DNA of 48,730 nucleotides from Candidatus Saccharibacteria bacterium RIFCSPHIGHO2_12_FULL_44_22 (GTDB lineage: Bacteria > Patescibacteriota > Saccharimonadia > Saccharimonadales > Saccharimonadaceae). Numbering within the stretch: position 1 is the first letter of the stretch; each line of letters begins with the position of its first letter. This document shows, piece after piece, positions 31,628-39,246 of this stretch. Where the stretch lies: assembly GCA_001790515.1 (NCBI GenBank), contig MGCS01000012.1:77543-126272 (forward strand), given 5' to 3'. The position numbers and the translations under genes are program-made. Under the pieces are notes generated by a model. That model was not told the DNA's origin. It saw only the letters and a program-made list of their open reading frames with translations, and did not search any database.

Positions 31628-31657
31628 ATTTCAGATATAACGTTGTACCAAATCTGA
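31628..31657 (+). repeat. tRNA-end-like boundary site S2
   Basis: Contains AACGTTGTACCAAATCTGA. Its right half starts repeat R2, so S2 corresponds to the tRNA-Arg 3' end in R1. Confidence 0.6.
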
Positions 31658-31726
31658 GCTAACAGATACAGTTTAGTTCCAACTTTTAGACCGTTCTAAT
31701 GCCCCATCCGTTATTAAGTTCTACTT
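31645..31726 (+). repeat. Direct repeat R2
   Basis: Starts GTACCAAATCT and follows R1 (30351-30434) block by block: TAACAGAT, TTTAGTTC, TAGACCGTT, ATCCGTTA, AGTTCTA. R1 and R2 enclose the Nudix and CPBP-like genes. Confidence 0.7.
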
Positions 31727-31781
31727 TTAATTTGAGTAATATACCTATAGAAACCCCCGTGAGTTTGTTATAGTGAATAAA

Positions 31782-32744
31782 ATGCTTAAAAAAAATAATG
31801 CACCACCAAAACCACTCTCTGTTAAACGGTTGTTCATTTGGATTTTACTATTTCTAGTCGTCACTATATTGGCATTAATTATTATTGAAAGAAAAAAAGA
31901 AATAGACGAACTTCGCACTCTTCCTGTTCCTGGTAGATTAGTTACAATAAACGGTAATCAAAAAGTACACATAAACTGTACGGGCGAGGGGAAGCAAACT
32001 GTCATTCTCGAATCTGGCATGGGTGGAACTTCTCTAGATTGGGTAAGGGTGCAGCCAGAATTAGCAAAGAAAACAAAAGTATGCTCTTATGACCGGCCAG
32101 GATATGGCTGGAGCGACGAAGCTAAGTCGGAAAGGAATGCAAGTGTCTCAGCAGACGACTTATACGCAATTCTTCAAGCAAGTGACGCACGACCGCCTTA
32201 TGTTATTGTAGGTGGTTCGTATGGAGGTCTCATATCACGGCTATTTACTCAGAGACATATAAAGCAGGTTGATGCACTCATTCAGATAGATCCGTCGCAC
32301 GAGTCAGACCTAAAGCTTCCTAACGATTCTCCTGAACAACTTAGTAAGACTGATTTTTCTACCAGTACCTATCTGGCGTTAGATGTCATTAGTTCATACC
32401 TTGGGATAATTCGGGCGAATAGCATGAATAGTTACTCGAAGGATGACTTTCGAACGAAGGAACAGCTAGCGATGCTATCAAGCCCTAAAAATTTTAGAAC
32501 CATGCTACGTGAATATAACTCCCTGACTAAAAGCACTACTTTAGTTCGTGATAATGCGAGTTCGTTCAATTCTCTAAAAGTAGACTATCTTTTAACGTCG
32601 AATAGGTACATAAGAAAAGCCGATTTCTGTCATATTTCTATCAAATGCACTGTCAAAAGCTCGGGTAATGAAGATCACTTAATACCACAGAACAACCCCA
32701 GCTTAATATACTCAGTTGTTACAGAAGCCTTACAAAGCAACTAA
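31782..32744 (+). CDS. Alpha/beta hydrolase with N-terminal membrane anchor
   Basis: A 320-aa protein. One N-terminal transmembrane helix (LFIWILLFLVVTILALIII) leads into an alpha/beta hydrolase: LESGMGGTSLDWVRVQPELA (oxyanion region), YDRPGYGWSD, nucleophile elbow VGGSYGGLISRLF, QIDPS, and a C-terminal NEDHLIPQNNP with the likely catalytic His. ATG 31782 is chosen because TATAGT (31769-31774) ends 7 bases upstream and covers the alternative GTG 31773. Substrate unknown; such membrane-tethered lipase/esterase-like enzymes face outward. It is the third accessory gene of the tRNA-Arg segment. Confidence 0.85.
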   Translation: MLKKNNAPPKPLSVKRLFIWILLFLVVTILALIIIERKKEIDELRTLPVPGRLVTINGNQKVHINCTGEGKQTVILESGMGGTSLDWVRVQPELAKKTKVCSYDRPGYGWSDEAKSERNASVSADDLYAILQASDARPPYVIVGGSYGGLISRLFTQRHIKQVDALIQIDPSHESDLKLPNDSPEQLSKTDFSTSTYLALDVISSYLGIIRANSMNSYSKDDFRTKEQLAMLSSPKNFRTMLREYNSLTKSTTLVRDNASSFNSLKVDYLLTSNRYIRKADFCHISIKCTVKSSGNEDHLIPQNNPSLIYSVVTEALQSN

Positions 32745-32762
32745 ATTGGTTATAACTTCACT

Positions 32763-32814
32763 CACAGCGCTGTACCATGAAAAATAGTCGTCCATCTGGA
32801 TGACTATTTTTCAT
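32763..32814 (+). terminator. tRNA-end-like site S3 followed by a 13-bp terminator
   Basis: CACAGCGCTGTACCA (32763-32777) is followed at once by ATGAAAAATAGTC (32777-32789), pairing exactly with GACTATTTTTCAT (32802-32814). The terminator serves the hydrolase gene and again begins at a CCA. Confidence 0.7.
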
Positions 32815-32829
32815 ATTCCTCGGATGGTT

Positions 32830-32967
32830 CGAGCTAACGGCGTTTTGCAAAGCAAAACGTAGCCGTTGGTTCGTGTAGTGACGAGAGATAAAAATGTATT
32901 TACATATTTTTATGAACGAACGGATATAGAGAGGCCTTGGCCGACCGCCGGACAACCCGGGGTACCA
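32830..32967. repeat. Structured element B ending in a decayed tRNA-Arg 3' end
   Basis: Hairpin 1: AACGG-CGTTTTGC (32836-32848) with GCAAAACG...GCCGTT (32852-32867), whose right arm GCCGTTGGTTCG matches tRNA-Arg(TCT). Then comes TGTAGTGACGAGAGA, hairpin 2 TAAAAATGTA/TACATATTTTTA (32889-32912), then TGAACGAACGGA and TTGGCCG...CAACCCGGGGTACCA. The order matches element A. It fills the 32745-33070 gap together with S3 and the next promoter. Confidence 0.5.
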
Positions 32968-33058
32968 AATTTAGAAATTATTTATATTTATCTGCTTTCT
33001 GTGGTTACAATACGGCTCCATCTTTAATAGACCCGCCTGCAAATGAATGTTTTACTGC

Positions 33059-33064
33059 TAAAAT
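33059..33064 (+). promoter_or_regulatory. TAAAAT -10, 6 bases before the hydrolase gene at 33071
   Basis: TAAAAT ends exactly 6 bases before ATG 33071, with no ribosome binding site: leaderless arrangement. Confidence 0.5.
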
Positions 33065-33070
33065 AGCAAT

Positions 33071-33652
33071 ATGACGACCGTCCTATTTGTTCCTGGATTT
33101 CGAGAAGATAAAAAATCACGCAATTACACAGCGATGATCGATGCTATCGAGAAAGCTGGCTATAATGTCGTATTTGCTGATATAAAATGGAAACGCACAA
33201 CCATTAAAGATTGGACTGCTCAGCTTGATCTTATATACAAAGAATACAATCCAAACGATACTATATTAGCTGGCTTCTCTTTCGGCGCAATGACAGTATT
33301 TACCGTTGCAGCTAAACAGAATCCGAGTGAGCTATGGTTATTTTCTCTATCACCTTATTTCAAAGAAGACATTGAAAGTGACGATATGCAAGATGTTTGG
33401 TTGAAAAATATAGGAAAAAACCGGACGACTGCTTTTAGCGAATTACATTTTAGCAAAATGGCAAAAAGCATTAGATGCAAAACTCTTATCTTTGTCGGCC
33501 AAATGGAGCTTGATATGTGGCCTGACATGAAAAACCGTACTAATGAAGCAAAGCGGATAATCGAGAATTCTCACTTATCCATCATCGCAGACACGGGTCA
33601 CGATGTAGCTGATTCAAAATATATTGATGCCCTTGTTAATGTGCTTAGTTGA
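33071..33652 (+). CDS. Small alpha/beta hydrolase
   Basis: A 193-aa minimal alpha/beta hydrolase: VLFVPGFREDKKSRNYTAM (oxyanion loop), nucleophile elbow AGFSFGAMTVF, a short cap, LIFVGQMELDMWPDM with the likely acid, and ADTGHDVAD with the catalytic His. No signal peptide, so cytoplasmic. The size and GxSxG are those of RBBP9/dienelactone-type esterases; the substrate is unknown. It ends with TGA, one of few in the window, which argues against UGA recoding. It lies just right of the tRNA-Arg segment with a leaderless-type promoter. Confidence 0.82.
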   Translation: MTTVLFVPGFREDKKSRNYTAMIDAIEKAGYNVVFADIKWKRTTIKDWTAQLDLIYKEYNPNDTILAGFSFGAMTVFTVAAKQNPSELWLFSLSPYFKEDIESDDMQDVWLKNIGKNRTTAFSELHFSKMAKSIRCKTLIFVGQMELDMWPDMKNRTNEAKRIIENSHLSIIADTGHDVADSKYIDALVNVLS

Positions 33653-33725
33653 TACGAATCCTAGCACCAAGCCTGCTGTCATATTAATATTATGCTAGAA
33701 AAAGTCGAATATAATCTTCGTTTGT

Positions 33726-33731
33726 TACAAT
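33726..33731 (+). promoter_or_regulatory. TACAAT -10, 6 bases before the VOC gene
   Basis: TACAAT ends 6 bases before ATG 33738. Confidence 0.5.
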
Positions 33732-33737
33732 AGGTAT

Positions 33738-34082
33738 ATGGTAAAACATAATCAAATAGATCTCATTGAATTCCCCGTAAAATCTGCAGAGCAACTTAAC
33801 TCGACGAAAAACTTTTTTACAAATGTTTTTGACTGGAAGTATACGGAGTGGGGTGAAACATATAGTGATACAACCGACAGTGGCACAAGTAACGGCATTA
33901 ATAGTGATCAGGGTCAATCTATGCCGCTTACTGTTATTTATTCCGAGGATCTGGAATCAACAAAAGAAAAGGTCGTTCAAAACGGCGGCACGATCATACT
34001 CGACACATATACATTTCCAGGTGGACGACGATTTCATTTCACGGAACCAAATGGGAACGAACTAGCCGTTTGGTCTGAATAA
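33738..34082 (+). CDS. VOC-superfamily (glyoxalase/bleomycin resistance-like) protein
   Basis: A 114-aa protein with the paired beta-alpha-beta-beta-beta units of the vicinal oxygen chelate fold: IDLIEFPVKSAEQLNSTKNFFTNVFDWKYTEWG, then LTVIYSEDLESTKEKVVQNGGTIILDTYTFPGGRRFHFTEPNGNELAVWSE. The end FTEPNGNELAVW is the classical VOC signature with a metal-ligand Glu; the first ligand is at the usual N-terminal position only weakly (IDLIEF). A cytoplasmic dimeric enzyme or binding protein; substrate not predictable. Monocistronic. Confidence 0.82.
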   Translation: MVKHNQIDLIEFPVKSAEQLNSTKNFFTNVFDWKYTEWGETYSDTTDSGTSNGINSDQGQSMPLTVIYSEDLESTKEKVVQNGGTIILDTYTFPGGRRFHFTEPNGNELAVWSE

Positions 34083-34116
34083 CCGTACACTGCTTTGGGT
34101 CAATTTATATCTCTGC

Positions 34117-34122
34117 TATACT
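34117..34122 (+). promoter_or_regulatory. TATACT -10, 7 bases before the redoxin gene
   Basis: TATACT ends 7 bases before ATG 34130. Confidence 0.55.
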
Positions 34123-34129
34123 AGTCGAA

Positions 34130-34711
34130 ATGTCATCACATCTTACAGTCGGCCAGAAAGCACCGCAATTTACCCGCCTAGATACAAGTGGGCGGTCAAT
34201 AGCATTGTCTGATTATTCAAAATCATTTGTACTAGTTGCCTTTTTGCGATATTCGGGCTGCCCATGGTGCAACCTGGCCGTTCATCGATTAGCTATGGAG
34301 TATCCACTACTTAAAGAAAGTAAGTGCGAAGTAATCACGTTTATTCAATCATCAAAAGAATCAATCCAAGAAAACATATTTGATCGTCATAACGTCACGC
34401 CACTTTTCCCAATCATTGCAGACGCGAGTATGGAAATGTATGCAGTGTACGACGTCACAGGCTCGGCGATTCGCGGCCTTCGTCATCATATCAAAAATAT
34501 ACCGTCATGGGTCAAAGCCGTCAGCAAGGAAGGATTTGCCCAAACATCGATTGACGGACATTTCTTTCTAGCGCCAGCGACTTTTTTGTTGTCACCAGGC
34601 GAACAACAGATTATTCGAATAGATTATGACGCAGATTTATATAAACATGAATCATTTACAAATATTTACGATGCTATTTCTAGCTATAATCTGTATGGAC
34701 TTAATACTTAA
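34130..34711 (+). CDS. Peroxiredoxin-like redoxin (AhpC/TSA_2 type)
   Basis: A 193-aa thioredoxin-fold protein: LTVGQKAPQFTRLDTSGRSIALSDY, then VLVAFLRYSGCPWCNLAVHRL with a CxxC active site, FIQSSKESIQENIFDRH, and a C-terminal ATFLLSPGEQQIIRIDYDADL. The combination of CPWC with the AhpC-TSA_2 layout is that of SelL/PrxL2-like redoxins rather than typical peroxiredoxins. It probably reduces peroxides or disulfides in the cytoplasm. The stop TAA (34709-34711) directly abuts the stop of the convergent tspO gene (34712). Confidence 0.82.
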   Translation: MSSHLTVGQKAPQFTRLDTSGRSIALSDYSKSFVLVAFLRYSGCPWCNLAVHRLAMEYPLLKESKCEVITFIQSSKESIQENIFDRHNVTPLFPIIADASMEMYAVYDVTGSAIRGLRHHIKNIPSWVKAVSKEGFAQTSIDGHFFLAPATFLLSPGEQQIIRIDYDADLYKHESFTNIYDAISSYNLYGLNT

Positions 34712-35107
34712 CTAATTCGCCAGCACGATTGCTATTTGTAAACATGTCGCAAAACTGACCCATAGTAAATATGGTATTTGAGCAAGACTGACCCATCGTT
34801 TAAGCGGCCAGAATACAACCATTATCCATATAATCGTCGCTAGCACGATTACTATATCGATGGTTGCCAAAAGTGGCAGCTGCAAGTTAAAAAAGAGGGG
34901 TGTATAGAGTGCGTTTGCTAGTAGGTTAATACCAATCGGCAGCAATAAACGACTTCTCCATTGCTTTTTGATTGATATTTTGTAAACAGCATAACCAAAA
35001 CTAATTGCGATAAGTATATATAGTACAGGCCAGACAATACCAAATATATCACTTGGTGGTGCCCACGAGGGAAGCACTAAAGATGTATAATATGATCGAT
35101 AATCCAT
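34712..35107 (-). CDS. tspO: TspO/MBR family protein
   Basis: A 131-aa five-helix membrane protein. YYTSLVLPSWAPPSDIFGIVWPVLYILIAISFGYAV is the family signature (PxWxPP, FG.VW..LY), followed by NLLANALYTPLFFNLQLPLLA and a Trp-rich fourth and fifth helix (WPLKRWVSLAQIPYLLWVSFATCLQ). TspO proteins bind porphyrins and act in tetrapyrrole and stress control; since this small genome is unlikely to make heme, a sensing or scavenging role is possible (inference). It begins 3 bases after the stop of the ClpC-like gene, probably as the last gene of that operon. Confidence 0.9.
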   Translation of the reverse strand: MDYRSYYTSLVLPSWAPPSDIFGIVWPVLYILIAISFGYAVYKISIKKQWRSRLLLPIGINLLANALYTPLFFNLQLPLLATIDIVIVLATIIWIMVVFWPLKRWVSLAQIPYLLWVSFATCLQIAIVLAN

Positions 35108-35110
35108 ACT

Positions 35111-37561
35111 CTAACCTCCATTTACTGGTGGTAGCGGCGGAGCAATAGGCTGCGACACTGATTCACCTAGCATTTGCTGCACTTGTTCAAGTGTTATCTC
35201 TATTATACTCCCCGGCGCGACTGATCCAGATAGCATTTGCTTTGCGACGGTGTTTTCAACGGCACGCTGAACAACTCGACGCATCGGTCGTGCACCCAAC
35301 CGAGGATCATACCCTTTGTCGACAAGATACAATTTTGCGTCATTTGTCACGTTAACAGTTATTTTTTGAAGTGCCATCTGTTTGTTAATCCCAGCTAGGA
35401 TAAGATCGATGACCTGTACCAATTCTGGTTTTTCTAATGGTCGGAATATCACCATTTCGTCAAAGCGGTTCAGGAATTCTGGACGGAATTGATTACTACT
35501 AATGAGCTCGTCCATAAATGGTTGTTCAAAGTCCTGCAATTTATAGCCACGATCAATATACTCACGAATCCGATCAGCACCAGCATTTGACGTTGCAATA
35601 ATGATTGCATCCCGAAAACTCACTTCACGGTTTTTGATATCGCGCAGGATACCTTCATCAAGTAGCTGCAGCAATGTCGTCAAGACTTGCGGATGTGCTT
35701 TTTCTATCTCGTCTAGCAATACAACACTAAATGGCTGTTTCATTGCCTGTGCGGTCAAACTCGTGGGATCATCTGCACCATCAGCAATCAATCGACTGAC
35801 ATCTTCGGGTCGTACGTATTCATTCAAATCCAAACGGATCATACGCTGTTCACCGCCAAAATAGACATCAGCTAGCGCTTTGGCGAGTTCTGTTTTGCCA
35901 ACCCCAGTTGGACCAAGGAACAAAAATGTTCCAATTGGACGATTTTCATTGCGAACGCCAGCGCGCGCGCGGCGAAGTGCGTCACTGACTACCTGGACCG
36001 CACGGGTCTGATTAATCATTCGTTTATGAATCAGATCTTCTAGGTTCAAGAGTTTTTCGCGCTCGTCTTCACCACTTGCGACACCTACTTTGATATCCAT
36101 TGTTTGTTCAATTGCTGCCTGGACAGAATTTGCCGTAATAATCCCGCCGTCACCATAACTTGCCGCACTTTCGAGTAGCTTTAGTGCACGCCCCGGCATA
36201 GCCAGGTCATGAATATAGCGTTCACTTAGACGATACGATTCTGCCAGTGCCTGATACATATAACTGACTTTTCGTTGAAATTCAGTAATGATCAGTTGAT
36301 CCTGCATAACGGCAATAGTCTCGTCGCGAGTTGCAGGTGCAATCGTAATACGGTTCAGTGCGTTAATCAGCGATGGGTTTCGTTGTCCGATCTGTAAATA
36401 ACGCTGTTCATCCATTGTCAAAATTACTCGTAAATTACCCGCTTCTAGAATCGGTAATAGTACATTCGTTAAATCAACCGAGCCCACACCTTCTTCGAAG
36501 AACAGCTGCGCATTATCTAAACAGATGATGATATTTTTTGCACTATATGCCTCACCCAATACCTGCATTATTAGGCCTTCTAATTCACCACGACCCGGGG
36601 CAGCCGCAATCAATGCGGATGAGTCTAGAATAAATACCTGACGAAATCGTAAGCTATCTGGCACACTTGCTTTTGCATCAAGTATGCGTTCTGCAAATGC
36701 ATGCACGATTGTTGTTTTGCCTACGCCAGCAGCACCAACCAGTGCAGCGTTTTGTCGACCGCCAGTGCCAAATGTTTCTAGCAATTGGTCGAGGGCTTTT
36801 GTATGAGCTTCTAGTTTGACATTAAATCCGCCTGCCGACTGCTCGCTCAGATTTTGCCCAAATCGACGAAGGAGCGGAATGTAGCCAAACGAAAAATCAC
36901 GTGCGATTCCACCCGTGCGACGTGGCTTTTTGACATCAGCAATTAATTCGCGGAGGTGTTCATACCAGCGGATGCCATTGTATAAATGTTCCATCTCTAA
37001 ATGCATGTGCGCCAGCAGTGATTCGTAATCAGAAAAACTCCGCAAGATCGCAACCGACAGCACCGCACCTGAAATATGCTCTGATCCCGTTTGTTCACGA
37101 ATGGCAACCGCATGTCGCCATATCTGCTCGGTTTGCGACGCATCATCGGTCGTAACGTTTAGCAAAAAGTTGGCAGTGATCCCAAAACGGAGTGCAAAGA
37201 ATTGACCACCCTGGACACGACCAATCGCCTCGGCAAGCTGCTTTGGTGTTGGCTGATCTTTGAGTTGCCCCAAGACATCACCAGATAGTATAGCGTCAAT
37301 ATCAGCACTTCCCTTTGTCGTTGCGATATGATGCAGGTCACCGTTCCACCATTCACCAATCATTAATGGAATTGCCGCAAGGCCAATAAGCACCCAACCT
37401 ATTGCATAATCAACAAAAATAAGCGCTGCCCCGCCTGCGACAAAAATAATAACCGTCAACAGCAAAATAGCGCGGAGCGTTTTACCGATTTGACGCCCAA
37501 GCCGAGCTTTTGCAGACCGAATGCTTTTTGCATTAAAAACAATTGGAGTTTGTGGATCCAT
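35111..37561 (-). CDS. Membrane-anchored ClpC/ClpA-like AAA+ ATPase
   Basis: An 816-aa protein from ATG 37561. Two transmembrane helices (IGKTLRAILLLTVIIFVAGG and VLIGLAAIPLMIGEWW) precede a Clp-N-like helical region. D1 has Walker A GAAGVGKT, but its Walker B is IIICLDNAQ, with Asn in place of the catalytic Glu. D2 has GPTGVGKT, VVLLDEIEKAHP, arginine-finger region and the ClpB-type D2 small domain (DPRLGARPMRRVVQRAVENTVAKQML). No middle domain of ClpB length is seen, so it is closer to ClpC/ClpA. The product is a membrane-tethered unfoldase; ClpP is not encoded here. Its start overlaps the stop of the upstream membrane-protein gene (TAATG). Confidence 0.9.
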   Translation of the reverse strand: MDPQTPIVFNAKSIRSAKARLGRQIGKTLRAILLLTVIIFVAGGAALIFVDYAIGWVLIGLAAIPLMIGEWWNGDLHHIATTKGSADIDAILSGDVLGQLKDQPTPKQLAEAIGRVQGGQFFALRFGITANFLLNVTTDDASQTEQIWRHAVAIREQTGSEHISGAVLSVAILRSFSDYESLLAHMHLEMEHLYNGIRWYEHLRELIADVKKPRRTGGIARDFSFGYIPLLRRFGQNLSEQSAGGFNVKLEAHTKALDQLLETFGTGGRQNAALVGAAGVGKTTIVHAFAERILDAKASVPDSLRFRQVFILDSSALIAAAPGRGELEGLIMQVLGEAYSAKNIIICLDNAQLFFEEGVGSVDLTNVLLPILEAGNLRVILTMDEQRYLQIGQRNPSLINALNRITIAPATRDETIAVMQDQLIITEFQRKVSYMYQALAESYRLSERYIHDLAMPGRALKLLESAASYGDGGIITANSVQAAIEQTMDIKVGVASGEDEREKLLNLEDLIHKRMINQTRAVQVVSDALRRARAGVRNENRPIGTFLFLGPTGVGKTELAKALADVYFGGEQRMIRLDLNEYVRPEDVSRLIADGADDPTSLTAQAMKQPFSVVLLDEIEKAHPQVLTTLLQLLDEGILRDIKNREVSFRDAIIIATSNAGADRIREYIDRGYKLQDFEQPFMDELISSNQFRPEFLNRFDEMVIFRPLEKPELVQVIDLILAGINKQMALQKITVNVTNDAKLYLVDKGYDPRLGARPMRRVVQRAVENTVAKQMLSGSVAPGSIIEITLEQVQQMLGESVSQPIAPPLPPVNGG

Positions 37562-37935
37562 TAAAATGCATACCCCATGCCAGCGAGAATAATGCCAACC
37601 AGCGGCAACACCGGAACAATCGCCCAAATGATTAAAATGACCATACCAAACAGCGCAGTTAACGCGATAGTTATCATGCCAGCTATCAACAGTACAGTAC
37701 GGATCATTGCACCGATTACACGTGAGATAAGCTTATCCGCAAACGCTCGAAGCTGCACGCCAAGCGGTCCGTCGATTTTGCCGGCAGATATTTGACGAAA
37801 TGGAGAAAAGAGGGTTTTTGCCAGTAGATCAATCGAGAAATAATCGATCATACCATCTATTTGCGCACTGACAATCTTCGCACGCCTGCGCCACCCGTCG
37901 CTATACCACCACTGAAGAAGACTGACAAAAAGCAT
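37561..37935 (-). CDS. Conserved membrane protein upstream of the ClpC-like gene
   Basis: A 124-aa protein. An N-terminal region (MLFVSLLQWWYSDGWRRRAKIVSAQIDGMIDYFSIDLLAKTLFSPFRQI) is followed by two long hydrophobic helices (RTVLLIAGMITIALTALFGMVILIIWAIVPVLPLVGIILAG). ATG 37935 is preferred to ATG 37941 because TACAAT (37947-37942) ends 6 bases before it. It is coupled to the ClpC-like gene by TAATG, which suggests a membrane partner or adaptor of that ATPase. Family not recognised. Divergent from murT, with back-to-back -10 boxes. Confidence 0.72.
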   Translation of the reverse strand: MLFVSLLQWWYSDGWRRRAKIVSAQIDGMIDYFSIDLLAKTLFSPFRQISAGKIDGPLGVQLRAFADKLISRVIGAMIRTVLLIAGMITIALTALFGMVILIIWAIVPVLPLVGIILAGMGYAF

Positions 37936-37941
37936 AATCAT

Positions 37942-37969
37942 ATTGTACCACTATCAGGTGCGCTATAAT
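37942..37969. promoter_or_regulatory. Back-to-back -10 boxes between clpC-like operon and murT
   Basis: TACAAT on the minus strand (37947-37942) and TATAAT on the plus strand (37964-37969) lie only 16 bases apart, so polymerases compete for this 42-base gap. They end 6 and 8 bases before the respective starts. Confidence 0.6.
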
Positions 37970-37977
37970 AGAGACAC

Positions 37978-39246
37978 ATGCCAAAACCCTACACCATCCT
38001 CCTAGGAAAAACAGTCCGTTATATCGCCCGCTTGCGTGGTGGTGGATCTGCGCTACCAGGCCTATTCGTCGAACGTATCGATCCTCAATTTGTAGCAGAG
38101 ACTCTCGCACAACTTCCCCAGGGTGTCGTCTTGATCAGTGGTACAAATGGCAAAACAACAACGACAAAAATGGTCGTTCAATTGCTTGAATCGCAAGGTA
38201 TGAAAGTATTCACCAATAGAACCGGTAGCAACTTTGTGCGTGGCGTGGCTGCGGCGTTACTTGGTGAAGTTGACAGTCACGGAAAGATTGATGCCGATAT
38301 TGCCGTTCTGGAGCTGGATGAAGCGCACGCCGTTCATTTTGTCAATCAGATCAAACCACGACACAGTTTACTACTGAATGTCATGCGCGATCAGTTGGAT
38401 CGTTTTGGTGAAATTGATGCAACAGCTCGTATGCTAGAACATATAGCAAAAGCAACGACAGACAGTGTTACGCTGAACCGCGAAGATCCACGCGTTGCGG
38501 CCATTGCTGAGAAAATTGAAACGGCATCAGTGAACTATTTTGGCCTTGGTCAGGCACTACGTACGCAGTTTCCAAGTGATGATGATATGCACGGAATCTC
38601 TCAAAAACTAACAACACCGCCCGATGCAGACGTCACGCTTAGTTCGTTCAAAGATGACATCGCCACCTTTACGATCGACGGCAAACATATAACGACACCC
38701 CTGAAACTGCAAGGTATCTATAATATCTACAACGCCGCAGCCGCACTTGCGCTGGTGCGCTCTATCAGTAGCGATATCGACGAACCAGTACTGATCAGTA
38801 CACTCGCAGCTATCACTCCAGCATTTGGACGTGGCGAAGCATTGGTCGTCAATGGCCATCCACTCGAACTTGTACTAGTAAAGAACCCGAGCGGATTTCG
38901 TTTGGGACTACAGTCATTTTCGCCAGACGGTTACGCAACTATGATTGCGATCAATGACAATTACGCCGATGGTCGCGACATGAGTTGGCTATGGGATGTT
39001 GATTTTGATAGCCTACGAGAAGCGGGCGTGTCAGAATTATCAGGAAGTCGTGCCTACGACATGGCGCTACGCATGCAATATGACGAGGTCACCGTGTCGC
39101 ATGTCGAAACAAACCTTTCTACAGCCCTTCGCCATTTCATTGCCGCCAATCCCACCATTCCAAAGCGAATTTACTGCACCTACACAGCAATGATGACTCT
39201 ACGACGAGAGTTGGCAAAGATAACAGACGTGGAGGTGATATCATGA
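37978..39246 (+). CDS. murT: Lipid II isoglutaminyl synthase subunit MurT (Mur ligase-like)
   Basis: MurT with GatD amidates the D-Glu of lipid II to D-isoglutamine. The 422-aa protein has the Mur ligase P-loop LISGTNGKTTTTKM (54-65), the TNRTGSNFVRGVAAALLG and ELDEAHAVHFV segments of the central domain, and the C-terminal DUF1727 part (RGEALVVNGHPLELVLVKNPSGFRLGLQSF). Classical MurT carries a four-cysteine zinc ribbon in the central domain; here no cysteine occurs in that region, so the ribbon is missing. It overlaps gatD by 4 bases (ATGA). TATAAT lies 8 bases before the ATG. Confidence 0.92.
   Translation: MPKPYTILLGKTVRYIARLRGGGSALPGLFVERIDPQFVAETLAQLPQGVVLISGTNGKTTTTKMVVQLLESQGMKVFTNRTGSNFVRGVAAALLGEVDSHGKIDADIAVLELDEAHAVHFVNQIKPRHSLLLNVMRDQLDRFGEIDATARMLEHIAKATTDSVTLNREDPRVAAIAEKIETASVNYFGLGQALRTQFPSDDDMHGISQKLTTPPDADVTLSSFKDDIATFTIDGKHITTPLKLQGIYNIYNAAAALALVRSISSDIDEPVLISTLAAITPAFGRGEALVVNGHPLELVLVKNPSGFRLGLQSFSPDGYATMIAINDNYADGRDMSWLWDVDFDSLREAGVSELSGSRAYDMALRMQYDEVTVSHVETNLSTALRHFIAANPTIPKRIYCTYTAMMTLRRELAKITDVEVIS

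Larger units (their letters stand above)
30342..32967. mobile_element. Accessory segment bounded by copies of the tRNA-Arg(TCT) 3' end
   Basis: CAACCCGGGGTACCA occurs at 30342-30356 (in the tRNA) and 32953-32967; the right copy is also preceded by TTGGCCG (32937-32943), as in the tRNA. Between them are three accessory genes, each separated by a diverged tRNA-end-like site (30884-30913, 31628-31657, about 32763-32777). There is no integrase, so the segment would be moved in trans or be a scar of successive insertions. Confidence 0.6.

Noticed and set aside
29162-32967. CRISPR array
   Set aside because: Repeats are few, diverged and unevenly spaced, and no cas gene is present.
33071-33652. Alternative genetic code with UGA as glycine (as in Gracilibacteria)
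   Set aside because: TGA is the natural stop here and no long gene contains in-frame TGA at a conserved glycine.
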